A DNA stretch of 64,000 nt from Irregularibacter muris (GCF_024622505.1 NZ_JANKAS010000007.1:1-64000); one strand, 5' to 3'; counted from the stretch's first letter, positions 1 to 9,093 are shown. Translations and numbers: made by a program. Notes: a model not told the origin generated them from the letters alone.

Positions 1-20
1 ATGAGATCTCTCCTTTCAAG

Positions 21-58
21 CTTTTATAGTTCACCGAGTACTCGGTGAACTATAAAAG
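21..58. terminator. 38-bp perfect palindrome, possible bidirectional terminator
   Basis: The two 19-base arms (21-39 and 40-58) are exact reverse complements with no spacer. The outer part of each arm is AT-rich (cttttatag / ctataaaag) and the centre is GC-rich. This could fold in RNA from either strand and stop transcription entering from the left of the window. No strong T-tract follows on the plus strand, so an operator or cruciform is also possible. Confidence 0.5.
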
Positions 59-248
59 TACTCTTTTGAAGTCTATTGTCTCATGCCTTTTATTGATTTT
101 AAATCCATGAGATTATTGGACGCTTACAAATAAACAAAGGTTTGGAAGCTTTTTAGAGAATGATCGTGCCAATGGAATAGATTCTAGATCTATCTTTTGT
201 TTTCTATCGATATCCTATAAATAATTAGGGCAAACTAACAATAGTCAT
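59..248. other. Non-coding leader region
   Basis: Between the palindrome and the YitT promoter there is no reading frame with a ribosome site and no further clear hairpin. A short TCTAGATC-type repeat near 181-192 has no obvious function. I see nothing else here. Confidence 0.4.
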
Positions 249-276
249 GGGACAAGAGCTTATTTTATGCTATAAT
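249..276 (+). promoter_or_regulatory. Probable sigma-A promoter for the YitT gene
   Basis: A perfect TATAAT -10 lies at 271-276. A GGGACA -35-like hexamer (4 of 6) lies at 249-254, with a 16-bp spacer. A GAGGTG ribosome site follows at 299-304, correctly placed for an ATG at 310. Confidence 0.55.
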
Positions 277-358
277 ATATGAGGTTACAAGGATAGTTGA
301 GGTGATCTAATGGAAGAAGAAAAAAAAAGAAAAATTAATACAAATATACAAAACTTTT

Positions 359-1192
359 GTGGAGTATGCAGGCATTACCTTAGGATGTGTCATCATGGCC
401 ATATCCCTAAATGCTTTTAGTGTTCCCAATAAAATTGCTCCCGGTGGTGTGGGGGGACTGGCAACTGTAATACACTATTTGTTTAACCTACCTGTAGGAG
501 CGACAATGTTGGCTTTAAATGTACCTTTATTCATTTGGGGGATAAAAAGTCTTGGGAAAGAGGCTGCAATAAAAACCCTATATGGTACAATTGTTTTATC
601 CGTTCTAGTGGACTATGTTATTGTACTCCCAAACTTTACTAGCGATTTATTTTTGGCAGCAATCTTTGGGGGGATTGTCATGGGAATTGGATTGGGCTTT
701 GTATTCCGCTATGGAGGTACGACAGGAGGAACAGATTTAGCGGCTGCCATTGTACATAAATTTATTCCCGGGTTTACGGTGGGAGCTATACTTATGGTCA
801 TTGATTTTTGCGTTGTTGTAGCAGCAGGATTAGTTTTTAGACAACCGGAAGTTTCATTATATTCTTTAATCTGTTTATATGCTTCAGTAAAAATGTTGGA
901 TTTTACCCAAGAAGGTATAGGATATGCAAAGGCTTTCTATATTATTTCTAATCATCCCGAGGAAATTGCCCAGGAGATTATGAAGGAATTGGATAGGGGA
1001 GTAACTGCCCTAAGGGCCCAAGGGATGTATACTCAGGAAGATAGGAATGTATTGCTTTGTGTAGTGAATAGGGCGCAGGTAAATAAAATGAAAGAAATTG
1101 TACATTCAGTAGATCAAAGGGCTTTTGTCATTCTCTCTGAAGTACGAGAAGTACTTGGAGAAGGATTTAAAGATTATACCAATCATAAATAG
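359..1192 (+). CDS. YitT-family membrane protein (UPF0750), 5' end apparently frameshifted
   Basis: Multi-pass membrane protein of the YitT/DUF2179 family; the molecular function of the family is not established. Several hydrophobic segments with the family's glycine-rich motifs (PGGVGG, GGTTGGTD) fill residues 5-190, and the cytoplasmic DUF2179 domain covers about residues 205-275. The longest open frame begins at GTG 359, which has no ribosome site. A good ribosome site (299-304) and ATG (310) lie upstream but in another frame; dropping one A from the A9 run at 320-328 joins that ATG to this frame and adds a lysine-rich N-terminus typical of the family. The true gene is therefore probably 310-1192 with an indel or slippage site. 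Transketolase subunits follow after 11 bp. Confidence 0.85.
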   Translation: MEYAGITLGCVIMAISLNAFSVPNKIAPGGVGGLATVIHYLFNLPVGATMLALNVPLFIWGIKSLGKEAAIKTLYGTIVLSVLVDYVIVLPNFTSDLFLAAIFGGIVMGIGLGFVFRYGGTTGGTDLAAAIVHKFIPGFTVGAILMVIDFCVVVAAGLVFRQPEVSLYSLICLYASVKMLDFTQEGIGYAKAFYIISNHPEEIAQEIMKELDRGVTALRAQGMYTQEDRNVLLCVVNRAQVNKMKEIVHSVDQRAFVILSEVREVLGEGFKDYTNHK

Positions 1193-1203
1193 GAGGGAAA
1201 AAA

Positions 1204-2034
1204 ATGACAGTCGCATCTAAGGAGTTTTTGCAGGAAAAAGCTAGAAACATTAGGCACAGTATTATTGAACAAACATCCAGTGCCCAATCAGGGCATCCAG
1301 GGGGATCCCTATCCTCAGTAGAAATTTTAACATCACTGTATTTTGAAATCATGAATATTGATCCTAAGGATGATAAAAATTCAGATAGGGATAGATTTGT
1401 ATTATCTAAAGGACATGCTTCTCCCTTACTTTACGCAACCTTAGCGGAAAAAGGATTTTTTTCTAAGGATGAACTTTGTGATTTTAGAAGAATAGATTGT
1501 AAATTACAAGGACATCCTGATATGAAGGATGTAGCGGGAGTAGATATGTCTACAGGTTCCCTAGGACAGGGCCTATCTGCGGCACATGGTATGGCATTAG
1601 CTGCTAGATTAGACAACAAAGATTATCATGTATTTGCCCTTTTAGGAGATGGAGAAATTCAAGAGGGAATGATTTGGGAAGCGGCTATGGCGGCCGGGCA
1701 TTATAAAACAGATAATCTAATCGCTATTGTAGACCACAACGGATTACAAATTGATGGTTGTATAAGAGATGTATTGAATCCTGAACCTATCGCAGAAAAA
1801 TTTGCAGCCTTTGGTTGGAATGTCATGGAAGTAGAAGACGGACATGATTTTGATCAGGTACTAAAGGCCTTGAAACAAGCTGTAGAATATAAGGGGAAAC
1901 CCACAGTGATTGTAGCCGAAACCATTAAAGGAAAAGGCATTTCTTACATGGAAAACCAAGCTGGATGGCACGGAAAGGCACCTAATGAACAGCAGACACA
2001 ACAAGCCTATGAAGAGTTAGGAGGGGTTAGATAA
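1204..2034 (+). CDS. Transketolase, N-terminal (TPP-binding) subunit
   Basis: First half of a split transketolase of the non-oxidative pentose phosphate pathway, which moves two-carbon ketol units between sugar phosphates. The thiamine-diphosphate-binding motif GDGEIQEG begins near residue 148 and runs to the Asn-containing end of the motif (VDHNG). N-terminal substrate-site residues (SGHPGGSLS, SKGHASP) are visible. At 276 aa it has the usual length for the N-terminal subunit in two-gene transketolases. AGGAGG lies 6 bases before the ATG. Its stop overlaps the start of the C-terminal subunit by one base, indicating coupled translation. Confidence 0.95.
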   Translation: MTVASKEFLQEKARNIRHSIIEQTSSAQSGHPGGSLSSVEILTSLYFEIMNIDPKDDKNSDRDRFVLSKGHASPLLYATLAEKGFFSKDELCDFRRIDCKLQGHPDMKDVAGVDMSTGSLGQGLSAAHGMALAARLDNKDYHVFALLGDGEIQEGMIWEAAMAAGHYKTDNLIAIVDHNGLQIDGCIRDVLNPEPIAEKFAAFGWNVMEVEDGHDFDQVLKALKQAVEYKGKPTVIVAETIKGKGISYMENQAGWHGKAPNEQQTQQAYEELGGVR

Positions 2035-2978
2035 TGTCACAAAAAATGGCCACTAGAGATGCTTATGGCAAGGCCCTAGCCAAACTAGGAGAGACAAATA
2101 AAGATATCGTTGTTTTAGATGCAGACCTTTCGGGTTCTACAAAAACAGCAAACTTTCGAGAACTGTACCCAGATCGATTTTTCAACATGGGGATAGCAGA
2201 ACAAAACTTAATGGGCACAGCAGCAGGTCTTGCTGCAGCAGGGAAAATACCCTTTGCCAGCACTTTTGCCGTATTTGCTACTGGAAGAGCCTTTGAAATC
2301 ATTAGAAATTCTATATGTTATCCAAAATTAAATGTAAAAGTAGCAGCTACCCATGCGGGGCTGACCGTAGGAGAAGATGGAGCAACTCACCAATCTATCG
2401 AAGACTTAGCGATTATGAGATCCCTTCCCAACATGGTGGTATTGTGCCCATCTGATGGAATAGAAGCCATGGCCGCCGTAAATGCTGCTGCTGAGTATAA
2501 AGGACCAGTATACATACGTCTAGGACGACCTGGATTACCTATAGTATTTGATGAAGAGTATACCTTTGAAATAGGAAAAGCCATACAAATGACGGAGGGG
2601 ACAGATGTAACCCTTGTTGCAACGGGAATTATGTTATTTGAAGCCTTAAAGGCTAAAGATATTTTGGCTGAAGAAGGGATATCCGCAAGAGTGATCAATA
2701 TGCCTACGATAAAACCTCTAGATGCTGAGGCTATCCTAAAGGCAGCTGAGGAGACGGGAGCTATTGTTACGGCAGAGGAACATTCCATTATTGGAGGATT
2801 GGGCAGTGCAGTAGCCGAAGTGATTATAGAGAATACATTGGTGCCCGTACAAAGAGTGGGAGTTATGGATACTTTCGGAGAGTCTGGGACGCCTGATGCC
2901 CTATTGGAGAAATATGGACTAACTGCACAAAACATCGTAGCAAAAGCAAAAGCGGTTATAGAAAGAAAAACAAAATAA
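2034..2978 (+). CDS. Transketolase, C-terminal (pyrimidine-binding) subunit
   Basis: Partner of the preceding gene, carrying the transketolase pyrimidine-binding domain (about residues 3-165) and the C-terminal domain (about 185-305). The FFNMGIAEQNLMG segment holds the conserved glutamate that activates thiamine diphosphate, and HAGLTVGEDGATHQS is the conserved substrate loop. The start ATG shares a base with the previous stop (TAATG). The 314-aa length is normal for this subunit. A perfect palindromic terminator follows after 15 bp, so the YitT-transketolase operon ends here. Confidence 0.95.
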   Translation: MSQKMATRDAYGKALAKLGETNKDIVVLDADLSGSTKTANFRELYPDRFFNMGIAEQNLMGTAAGLAAAGKIPFASTFAVFATGRAFEIIRNSICYPKLNVKVAATHAGLTVGEDGATHQSIEDLAIMRSLPNMVVLCPSDGIEAMAAVNAAAEYKGPVYIRLGRPGLPIVFDEEYTFEIGKAIQMTEGTDVTLVATGIMLFEALKAKDILAEEGISARVINMPTIKPLDAEAILKAAEETGAIVTAEEHSIIGGLGSAVAEVIIENTLVPVQRVGVMDTFGESGTPDALLEKYGLTAQNIVAKAKAVIERKTK

Positions 2979-2989
2979 TAAAGTTTATC

Positions 2990-3021
2990 AAAGGCATGAT
3001 ATCCTAGGATATCATGCTTTT
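2990..3021 (+). terminator. Terminator of the transketolase operon
   Basis: A perfect 24-bp palindrome at 2994-3017 (12-base arms around CCTAGG) is flanked by A-rich sequence on the left and TTTT on the right, giving a stem with a short U-tract. Confidence 0.8.
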
Positions 3022-3067
3022 CTATAAAGAATAGAAAAAATTCCTAGGACAAATATCCCCAAAATAT

Positions 3068-3095
3068 TTGAAATTCATCTTGCCTATGATAGAAT
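3068..3095 (+). promoter_or_regulatory. Probable sigma-A promoter for the LysM protein gene
   Basis: TTGAAA (3068-3073) and TAGAAT (3090-3095) are separated by 16 bp, about 50 bp before the likely start codon. Confidence 0.5.
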
Positions 3096-3145
3096 AATAC
3101 TGATAAACACATAAGCGTATTTTGTCAGAAAAAGGGGAGATAGGG

Positions 3146-3817
3146 TTGAATCTAAAAATGCTAAAACATACTATAATATATTTCATTGCCTTTACTATAA
3201 TTATTGGACTTACTTCTACCTTTGTAGCAAAACAATTTATGGGTAAAAATGATTTAATAGGCTTAACCGGTAGTGATATTACACGAATGCAAGTTGTACT
3301 TAATGGCACCGATCTACCTAAGGACCAAAAGATCGCTGAAAAGGATAAATCTAAAGATGATGCAGCCCAAGATCTTTCTGAGGAAGAGGAGGAAGATGGA
3401 CAAAGCAAGGAATTTCAAAAGGGTGATGCGGGGGCCGAAATTAAGGAATACCAGACTGTTTTAAGTCAATTGGGCTACCTACAATCCAAGCCTGACGGTG
3501 CCTTTGGTTCCATGACTTATAATGCAATACTAAAATATCAAGAGGAAAATAAGTTGGAAGCTACAGGAAAGCTAGACAAAAAAACCATGTCCTCTCTTCG
3601 GTCAGCGAAGAAAGAGGGAGGGAAGACAGAAACCTCATCCTCTGAAAATGGACAGAAGACCAATAGCCGTGAACATACAGTACAATCAGGGGACAGCATC
3701 TACGTAATCGGAGAAAAATATGGAATCCCTGTAAAAGATATTCTACAAGCAAACAATCTCTCTGAATCTTCTGTGCTCCAATTGGGGCAAGTAATAAAAA
3801 TTCCAGAAAAAAATTAA
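3146..3817 (+). CDS. Membrane-anchored protein with peptidoglycan-binding and LysM domains
   Basis: A cell-wall-binding envelope protein without a recognisable catalytic domain. One hydrophobic segment near the N-terminus (IIYFIAFTIIIGLTS) serves as signal anchor. An acidic/lysine-rich linker (about residues 50-95) follows, then a PG_binding_1 domain (DAGAEIKEYQTVLSQLGYL onward), a Ser/Lys-rich linker, and a single LysM domain at the C-terminus (HTVQSGDSIYVIGEKYG). TTG 3146 is chosen because GGGGAG at 3134-3139 is spaced 6 bases from it; the frame is open to TTG 3122, and ATG 3158 is another option. It is monocistronic between two terminators. A spore-coat or cortex role is possible but unproven. 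Confidence 0.8.
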   Translation: MNLKMLKHTIIYFIAFTIIIGLTSTFVAKQFMGKNDLIGLTGSDITRMQVVLNGTDLPKDQKIAEKDKSKDDAAQDLSEEEEEDGQSKEFQKGDAGAEIKEYQTVLSQLGYLQSKPDGAFGSMTYNAILKYQEENKLEATGKLDKKTMSSLRSAKKEGGKTETSSSENGQKTNSREHTVQSGDSIYVIGEKYGIPVKDILQANNLSESSVLQLGQVIKIPEKN

Positions 3818-3832
3818 TAAGATTATTTTTTC

Positions 3833-3860
3833 AAAAACGTGGGCCGCACCCACGTTTTTT
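3833..3860 (+). terminator. Rho-independent terminator after the LysM gene
   Basis: An 11-bp stem (AAAAACGTGGG paired with CCCACGTTTTT) with a 5-base loop is followed by a T-run. The hairpin lies 16 bp after the stop codon. Confidence 0.9.
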
Positions 3861-4011
3861 GCTGTCCCTATGATTATATGTCATGAACAAAAAAAGCAAA
3901 TCGTAATATAGATAATAGGAAGAATATATTTTTAAAAGGAAAATAAGGGTAATCAATGAGTAAGTAAAAGTAAGAGGCAAAGAAAACATCATAAATCATG
4001 GGGGGAAAGCT

Positions 4012-6438
4012 ATGGCGCAAAATAATAAAAGATCCTTGCAAGAAAGGGCAAGGATTCCATATAAATCCTTGAAGAATACTGTAGACCCTACAAAGTTTGA
4101 ATTTGAAACTACAGAGGAAATCCCTAGACTGGAAGGAATAGTAGGCCAGGAGCGGGGAAGAAGGGCCATGGAATTTGGATTAAATGTGAAAAAAAATGGT
4201 TATAACATTTATGTGGCAGGTATGGCAGGAACGGGGAAAACCAGTTACACAAATTCCATTGTAAAAAAGAATGCCAAGGGAGAAGGTAAGTTATACGATT
4301 GGTGCTATGTTTATAACTTTGAAAATAAATACAGCTCTAAATTGTTACAGCTTCCAGTGGGGGTAGGAAAAGTTTTTCAAAAAGATATGAAAGACTTTGT
4401 GGAGGATTTAAAAATAGATATTCCCAAGGCTTTTAATGAGGAGAGTTATCAAAAGGAGCGTGCTTTTATCCTCCGGGAGTTTCAAGAGAGAAGTGGCAAA
4501 GTCATTGAAAGATTAAATGATATTGCAAAAGACCATGGTTTTATCATCAAACAATCGGGGGGAGGATTTATCAGTGTCCCCATAGTGGATGATAAACCCA
4601 TGGAGGATGAGGAATATGAAGAACTTGACTCCACTCAATTAGTAGAAATGGAGAAAAAATCTACCTTGTTGCAGGAAAAGGCTGTAGAGATTTCCCATAA
4701 AATTTATAATTTAGAAAAGGAAGCCAAGGGCGCTTTGGAAGATTTAGATAACAAAACGGCTCTGATGGTTGTAGGCTATCGTATAGAAGAATTAAAGGAA
4801 AAATATAAAAAATGTAAGGATATTACAAAGTATCTGGAGTCGGTGCAAGAGGATATATTGGGAAATATAGATGATTTCAAGGGGGTAGAAGAGGAGGAAG
4901 GATCCAGTCCCTTAGAAGTTTTGACAATAGGTGCAGAAGAAGATGTAATCAAGAAATATGCCGTAAATCTTTTGGTGGATAATAGCCAAACCACAGGAGC
5001 TCCTATAGTGACAGCCGAGAATCCTACCTTTTACAATCTCATGGGCAAGGTGGAATATGAAAATAAGATGGGAGTTTTGACCACTGACTTTACAAAGATA
5101 AAACCAGGATATTTACATCAAGCCAATGGGGGATATATCATTATTCAAGCTATGGATATTTTAAGTAATAACTATGCATGGGAGGCTTTAAAAAGAGCAT
5201 TAAAGACATCAAAAATTATCATAGAAAACATAGGAGAACAATTGGGTTTAATAGCCAACTCATCCATCAAGCCCGATGCCATGCCTTTAGATATTAAAGT
5301 AATCCTTATCGGAAATCCGGATATCTATCAATTGCTTTATTATTATGATGAAGATTTTCGCAAATTGTTTAAAATAAAGGCAGACTTTGATGTAGAAATG
5401 AACCGAGATATAGAAAATATGAGCAAATTGGCTAGCTTTATTCGCACCCATTGTGAGGATGATGGATTAAAACCCTTTGATAAAACAGCCGTTGCCAAAA
5501 TGGTAGAATACAGTGGTCGATTGGCCGAGAACCAATATAAATTATCCACAAGATTTAACCCTCTAGTAGAAATACTATATGAAGCAGATACCTGGGCTGA
5601 GCTCATGGAGGAAGAGGTCATAACAGAGGAGCATATACAAAAAGCCATTCATGAAAGAAAGTATAGATCAAATCTTTACCAGGAAAGATTACAACAAGCG
5701 ATAAAACAGGGAGATATTCTCATTGATACTCAAGGAGAAAAGATAGGCCAGGTAAATGGCTTAGCAATCTATCAACTGGGGAAATATAGATTTGGGAGAC
5801 CCTCTAGAATAACAGCAACTACCTTTGTAGGGCAAAAAGGAATTGTGAATATTGAGAGAGAAAGTAACATGGGGGGAGATATTCATAATAAGGGGGTATA
5901 TATTTTAAGCGGATACCTAGGAGCCCAATTTGCCCAAAAAAGTCCTTTAGCCCTTTCAGCTCATCTTACCTTTGAACAATCCTATGGAGGCATTGATGGG
6001 GATAGTGCTTCCAGTACAGAACTATACGCCCTGCTATCCAGCCTATCAGGCCTCCCCATTCAACAAGGTCTAGCCGTGACAGGTTCTGTAAACCAACGGG
6101 GAGAGATTCAGCCCATTGGAGGAGTCAATGAAAAAATAGAAGGCTTTTTTGATGTCTGTCAGATAGAGGGATTGACAGGGGAGCAAGGAGTTTTAATTCC
6201 CCACCAAAACATAAAAAACTTGATGCTTAAAGACCAAGTGATAGAAGCGGTAAGAGAAGGCCAATTTCATATCTATGGGGTCAAAACAATAGAAGAAGGC
6301 ATTGAACTATTAACAGGTATTCCTGCAGGCGTGCTAGATGACCAAGGAGAGTATCAAGAGGGCACGGCCTATTGTGAAGTGGTAAAAAAACTAAGGGGCT
6401 TTTTAGAAAGTGTAAAAAATTATGGGAAAGAAAAATAA
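4012..6438 (+). CDS. Lon-like ATP-dependent protease (AAA_32 / Lon_C)
   Basis: Cytoplasmic ATP-dependent serine protease of the LonB-like branch. The Walker A loop GMAGTGKT is at residues 70-77, with a long helical insertion in the AAA domain (about 130-290). The C-terminal Lon protease domain carries the catalytic dyad: Ser665 in GDSASST and Lys708 in NEKIEGF, with the 43-residue spacing seen in Lon enzymes. At 808 aa it matches the family's usual size. It lacks the N-terminal LAN substrate domain of classical LonA. The ATG follows a GGGGGGAAAG ribosome site. It stands alone between the LysM gene and the convergent folate gene. Confidence 0.93.
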   Translation: MAQNNKRSLQERARIPYKSLKNTVDPTKFEFETTEEIPRLEGIVGQERGRRAMEFGLNVKKNGYNIYVAGMAGTGKTSYTNSIVKKNAKGEGKLYDWCYVYNFENKYSSKLLQLPVGVGKVFQKDMKDFVEDLKIDIPKAFNEESYQKERAFILREFQERSGKVIERLNDIAKDHGFIIKQSGGGFISVPIVDDKPMEDEEYEELDSTQLVEMEKKSTLLQEKAVEISHKIYNLEKEAKGALEDLDNKTALMVVGYRIEELKEKYKKCKDITKYLESVQEDILGNIDDFKGVEEEEGSSPLEVLTIGAEEDVIKKYAVNLLVDNSQTTGAPIVTAENPTFYNLMGKVEYENKMGVLTTDFTKIKPGYLHQANGGYIIIQAMDILSNNYAWEALKRALKTSKIIIENIGEQLGLIANSSIKPDAMPLDIKVILIGNPDIYQLLYYYDEDFRKLFKIKADFDVEMNRDIENMSKLASFIRTHCEDDGLKPFDKTAVAKMVEYSGRLAENQYKLSTRFNPLVEILYEADTWAELMEEEVITEEHIQKAIHERKYRSNLYQERLQQAIKQGDILIDTQGEKIGQVNGLAIYQLGKYRFGRPSRITATTFVGQKGIVNIERESNMGGDIHNKGVYILSGYLGAQFAQKSPLALSAHLTFEQSYGGIDGDSASSTELYALLSSLSGLPIQQGLAVTGSVNQRGEIQPIGGVNEKIEGFFDVCQIEGLTGEQGVLIPHQNIKNLMLKDQVIEAVREGQFHIYGVKTIEEGIELLTGIPAGVLDDQGEYQEGTAYCEVVKKLRGFLESVKNYGKEK

Positions 6439-6500
6439 TAAAACAAAATAATCAAGAAAGATGAATATCCATCTAGACCATAGACAAAAGAGCAAGATAA

Positions 6501-6558
6501 AATAGCATCATAGTAAGGGCAGAGGATCCTCTACCTCTACTATGATACTATTTTTTTT
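6501..6558. terminator. Large hairpin ending the lon-like gene, convergent with the folate gene
   Basis: Arms 6501-6515 and 6538-6552 pair over 14 of 15 positions (aatag.atcatagta with tactatgat.ctatt). An internal AGAGGATCCTCT palindrome sits near the apex, and eight T residues follow on the plus strand. It overlaps the last codons of the minus-strand gene. Confidence 0.85.
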
Positions 6559-7129
6559 CTGCACATGAAATCAACCTATTCTCCGTCAAAATATAATCCA
6601 CAGGTACATCATGGGAGTCTGTGGGGAGGGCATCAACAAGCTGAAGTTCAAAGGTGGGAGCAATGGTAGGTACATGCTCTGATAGGGAAGACAAAAACCG
6701 ATCATAATACCCTGCCCCCTGTCCTAAACGTTGGCCTTTTTCTGTAAAGGCTAAGCCCGGCACCACAATCATATCTAAATTCTTGGCTTCTACAGGGCGA
6801 ATACAATTAGCCTTAGGTTCCAATAACCCGTAAAAGCCTCTTTCTAGGTCCAGATCTAAATCCAACAGTTTTGACAAAATAAGCTCTTTGGTATCGGGCT
6901 TACACATGGGAACAATGATATTTTTACCTCGATGAATAGATTCTTTAATAAAAACATGGGTATCCACTTCATTTCTAATACTCACATAGGTCATAATGGT
7001 CGTAGAGTTTTTGTATATAGGTAGAGAATATAATTTTTCAAACATTCTCTCACTCTTTTCCTGTATTTCTTGAGGGGATAATGCATTTATTTTGATATGT
7101 ATTTCCTTACGAATATCTGATTTATTCAT
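6548..7129 (-). CDS. 5-formyltetrahydrofolate cyclo-ligase
   Basis: Converts 5-formyl-THF to 5,10-methenyl-THF with ATP in one-carbon metabolism. The signature GQRLGQGAGYYDRFL (about residues 130-145) forms the ATP/substrate site, and the N-terminal KxxIR region is present. About 193 aa, the family norm. The start may be ATG 7129 or GTG 7132; AAGGAG (7138-7143 on the plus-strand numbering) is 8 or 5 bases away, so both are workable. The gene is transcribed toward the lon-like gene and stops inside their shared hairpin. Confidence 0.92.
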   Translation of the reverse strand: MNKSDIRKEIHIKINALSPQEIQEKSERMFEKLYSLPIYKNSTTIMTYVSIRNEVDTHVFIKESIHRGKNIIVPMCKPDTKELILSKLLDLDLDLERGFYGLLEPKANCIRPVEAKNLDMIVVPGLAFTEKGQRLGQGAGYYDRFLSSLSEHVPTIAPTFELQLVDALPTDSHDVPVDYILTENRLISCAEKK

Positions 7130-7132
7130 CAC

Positions 7133-7520
7133 TTGGACTCCTTATTTTATAAAGTAATTATTTTTATTATAGGATAAATCCATGAGTTAATCCATTATAT
7201 TATATCCATTGACTTAATAAAGAGCTAATCTAAAGAAATTGTAGAAAAATGATAAAAGGATTTTGTATATATTTGACGAATACTAAAAGGGGCAGAAAAA
7301 AATTTAAATAGGGGTATCTACCTAGAATAGGCTGGAAACAAAGGGAATAAAGAGGTTTTATTGTAAGAACACAAAAAACAGAATGTATTTTTTGTAAAAA
7401 AAGAAATAAATGGATTATGTATATGGACAAGTTTTTGTTATAATATAGTTAACATTTGATACATTTTATTTACAAAGCCCAAGAAATGTAAATAGGTGAT
7501 GAGATACAGGAGTGATGCCA
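7133..7520 (+). promoter_or_regulatory. Long upstream region of ftsE with an extended -10 promoter
   Basis: This AT-rich stretch has no convincing gene. An extended -10 element, TGTTATAAT (7436-7444), is the best promoter candidate for the ftsEX operon; no good -35 lies 17 bp upstream, which fits an extended -10 promoter. I see no riboswitch-like structure. Confidence 0.4.
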
Positions 7521-8207
7521 GTGATTGAAATGATAGATATTTCCAAGGAATATAAAAATGGACATAAAGCTTTAAAAAATATTAATATTTATATAGAAAA
7601 AGGTGAATTTGTATTTATAGTAGGTGCCAGTGGGGCCGGCAAATCCACTTTTATTAAATTATTATTAAAGGAGGAAAATCCTACAGCGGGTAAAATTTTA
7701 TTGGATGACCGCGATATTACCTACCTCAGACAAAGGGAAATTCCTTATTTAAGAAGAAACATAGGGGTTGTTTTTCAAGATTTTAGGTTACTACCCAATA
7801 AAACAGTTTATGAGAATATAGCCTTTGCTATGGAAATTATTGAAGAACATCCGAAAAATATTAGTAAACAGGTGCCCATGATATTGAGCATGGTAGGACT
7901 TAGTGAAAGAGCTAATAATTATCCTGACCAATTATCTGGGGGAGAACAACAAAGAGTTGCCTTAGCCAGAGCCATAGTAAATAAACCCAAATTTTTGATT
8001 TGTGATGAGCCTACAGGAAACCTAGACCCTAAAACAGCTCAGGGGATTATGGATGTATTATATAAAATTAATTATAGTGGAACCACCATTATCATGGCTA
8101 CCCATGCCAAAGAAATTGTTAATGAGGCAAAGAAAAGAGTGGTTATCCTAAGCAATGGAGAAATAGTCAGTGATCAACAGAAGGGTGTGTATGACCATGA
8201 AAATTAG
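7521..8207 (+). CDS. ftsE: Cell division ATP-binding protein FtsE
   Basis: ATPase of the FtsEX complex, which gates cell-wall hydrolases at the membrane. Walker A GASGAGKST, the ABC signature LSGGEQQRVALARA and Walker B FLICDEPTGNLD are all intact. GTG 7521 is preferred: it gives the family-typical N-terminus (MIEMIDISKEY) and lies 8 bases after AGGAG (7508-7512). GTG 7512 and ATG 7515 upstream overlap or crowd that site. The 3' end overlaps ftsX, as is usual for this pair, indicating translational coupling. Confidence 0.95.
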   Translation: MIEMIDISKEYKNGHKALKNINIYIEKGEFVFIVGASGAGKSTFIKLLLKEENPTAGKILLDDRDITYLRQREIPYLRRNIGVVFQDFRLLPNKTVYENIAFAMEIIEEHPKNISKQVPMILSMVGLSERANNYPDQLSGGEQQRVALARAIVNKPKFLICDEPTGNLDPKTAQGIMDVLYKINYSGTTIIMATHAKEIVNEAKKRVVILSNGEIVSDQQKGVYDHEN

Positions 8208-9093
8208 GACCTTTGGATTTTTTGCCAGGGATGTAGTCAATAATATACGGCGAAACTCCTTAATGAGCCTAGCCTCCGTTGGTTCTGTTATTGCTGTTTT
8301 GGTACTGATGGGAGTATTTTTGGTATTTATGATGAATATTCAATACCTAGCGGATACCGTTGAATCAACGATTGAATTAAAAGCATACTTAGAAGATGAG
8401 TTAGAGCAAGATCAAATAAAGGCTATAGAAGAAAACATAAAAACAAATAAGCAGATTGGAGGTGTAGAATTAGAGACAAAGGAACAGGCTTTAAAAAACT
8501 TCTCAGAGCAAATAGGACAAAGAGAAGACTTAATGAAAGGGTTGGAGGAAAATAACCCCCTGCCAAACTCTTTTATATTAAAACTAAAGGATCCAAAGGA
8601 TGCAGAAGCGGTATCAGAATTTCTTGAGGACATAGAGGGTGTGGAAGAGGTTAAATATGGAGAGGAAATTGTGGACAAGCTATTGCAATCTACATACTTT
8701 GCTCGCTTGATTACTTTGATCCTTACAATTATTTTAACAGCTGTTTCCATATTTATTATATCCAATACCATAAAACTAACGGTATTTGCAAGACAGAGAG
8801 AAATTAACATCATGAAATATGTAGGTGCCACAAATTGGTATGTGCGATGGCCATTTTTAATGGAAGGAGCTTTATTGGGTCTCATTGGTGCATTGTTTTC
8901 GACACTGGTGTTGGGATATGGCTATTATTATTTTACAGGCTTGACCAGCAACACAATGATTTCAGTGCTTTCTGATTCCTTAATACCTGCTAGTGCCCTG
9001 ATGACACAGCTAACTTTCTTCTTTATCATCATGGGTATTATTATTGGAGCCTTAGGAAGTATTTTATCGATAAGAAAGTTCTTAAAAGTATAA
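8191..9093 (+). CDS. ftsX: Cell division permease-like protein FtsX
   Basis: Membrane partner of FtsE. It has one N-terminal transmembrane segment (about residues 20-45), an extracellular domain (about 50-165) that contacts the hydrolase activator, and three C-terminal segments within the FtsX domain (ARLITLILTIILTAVSIFIIS, then the GALLGLIGALFSTLVLGYG and FFFIIMGIIIGALGS regions). The start is ATG 8191 or ATG 8197, behind GAAGGG in the ftsE 3' end; an open frame extends further upstream inside ftsE but has no better start. The coiled-coil M23 gene downstream is the likely extracellular partner. Confidence 0.94.
   Translation: MTMKIRTFGFFARDVVNNIRRNSLMSLASVGSVIAVLVLMGVFLVFMMNIQYLADTVESTIELKAYLEDELEQDQIKAIEENIKTNKQIGGVELETKEQALKNFSEQIGQREDLMKGLEENNPLPNSFILKLKDPKDAEAVSEFLEDIEGVEEVKYGEEIVDKLLQSTYFARLITLILTIILTAVSIFIISNTIKLTVFARQREINIMKYVGATNWYVRWPFLMEGALLGLIGALFSTLVLGYGYYYFTGLTSNTMISVLSDSLIPASALMTQLTFFFIIMGIIIGALGSILSIRKFLKV

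Noticed and set aside
2387-2935. 182-codon minus-strand frame within transketolase
   Set aside because: Shadow of the transketolase C-terminal subunit gene.
7230-7430. 66-codon hydrophobic minus-strand frame upstream of ftsE
   Set aside because: Composition reflects A-rich plus-strand DNA; no start signal. Treated as non-coding upstream region.
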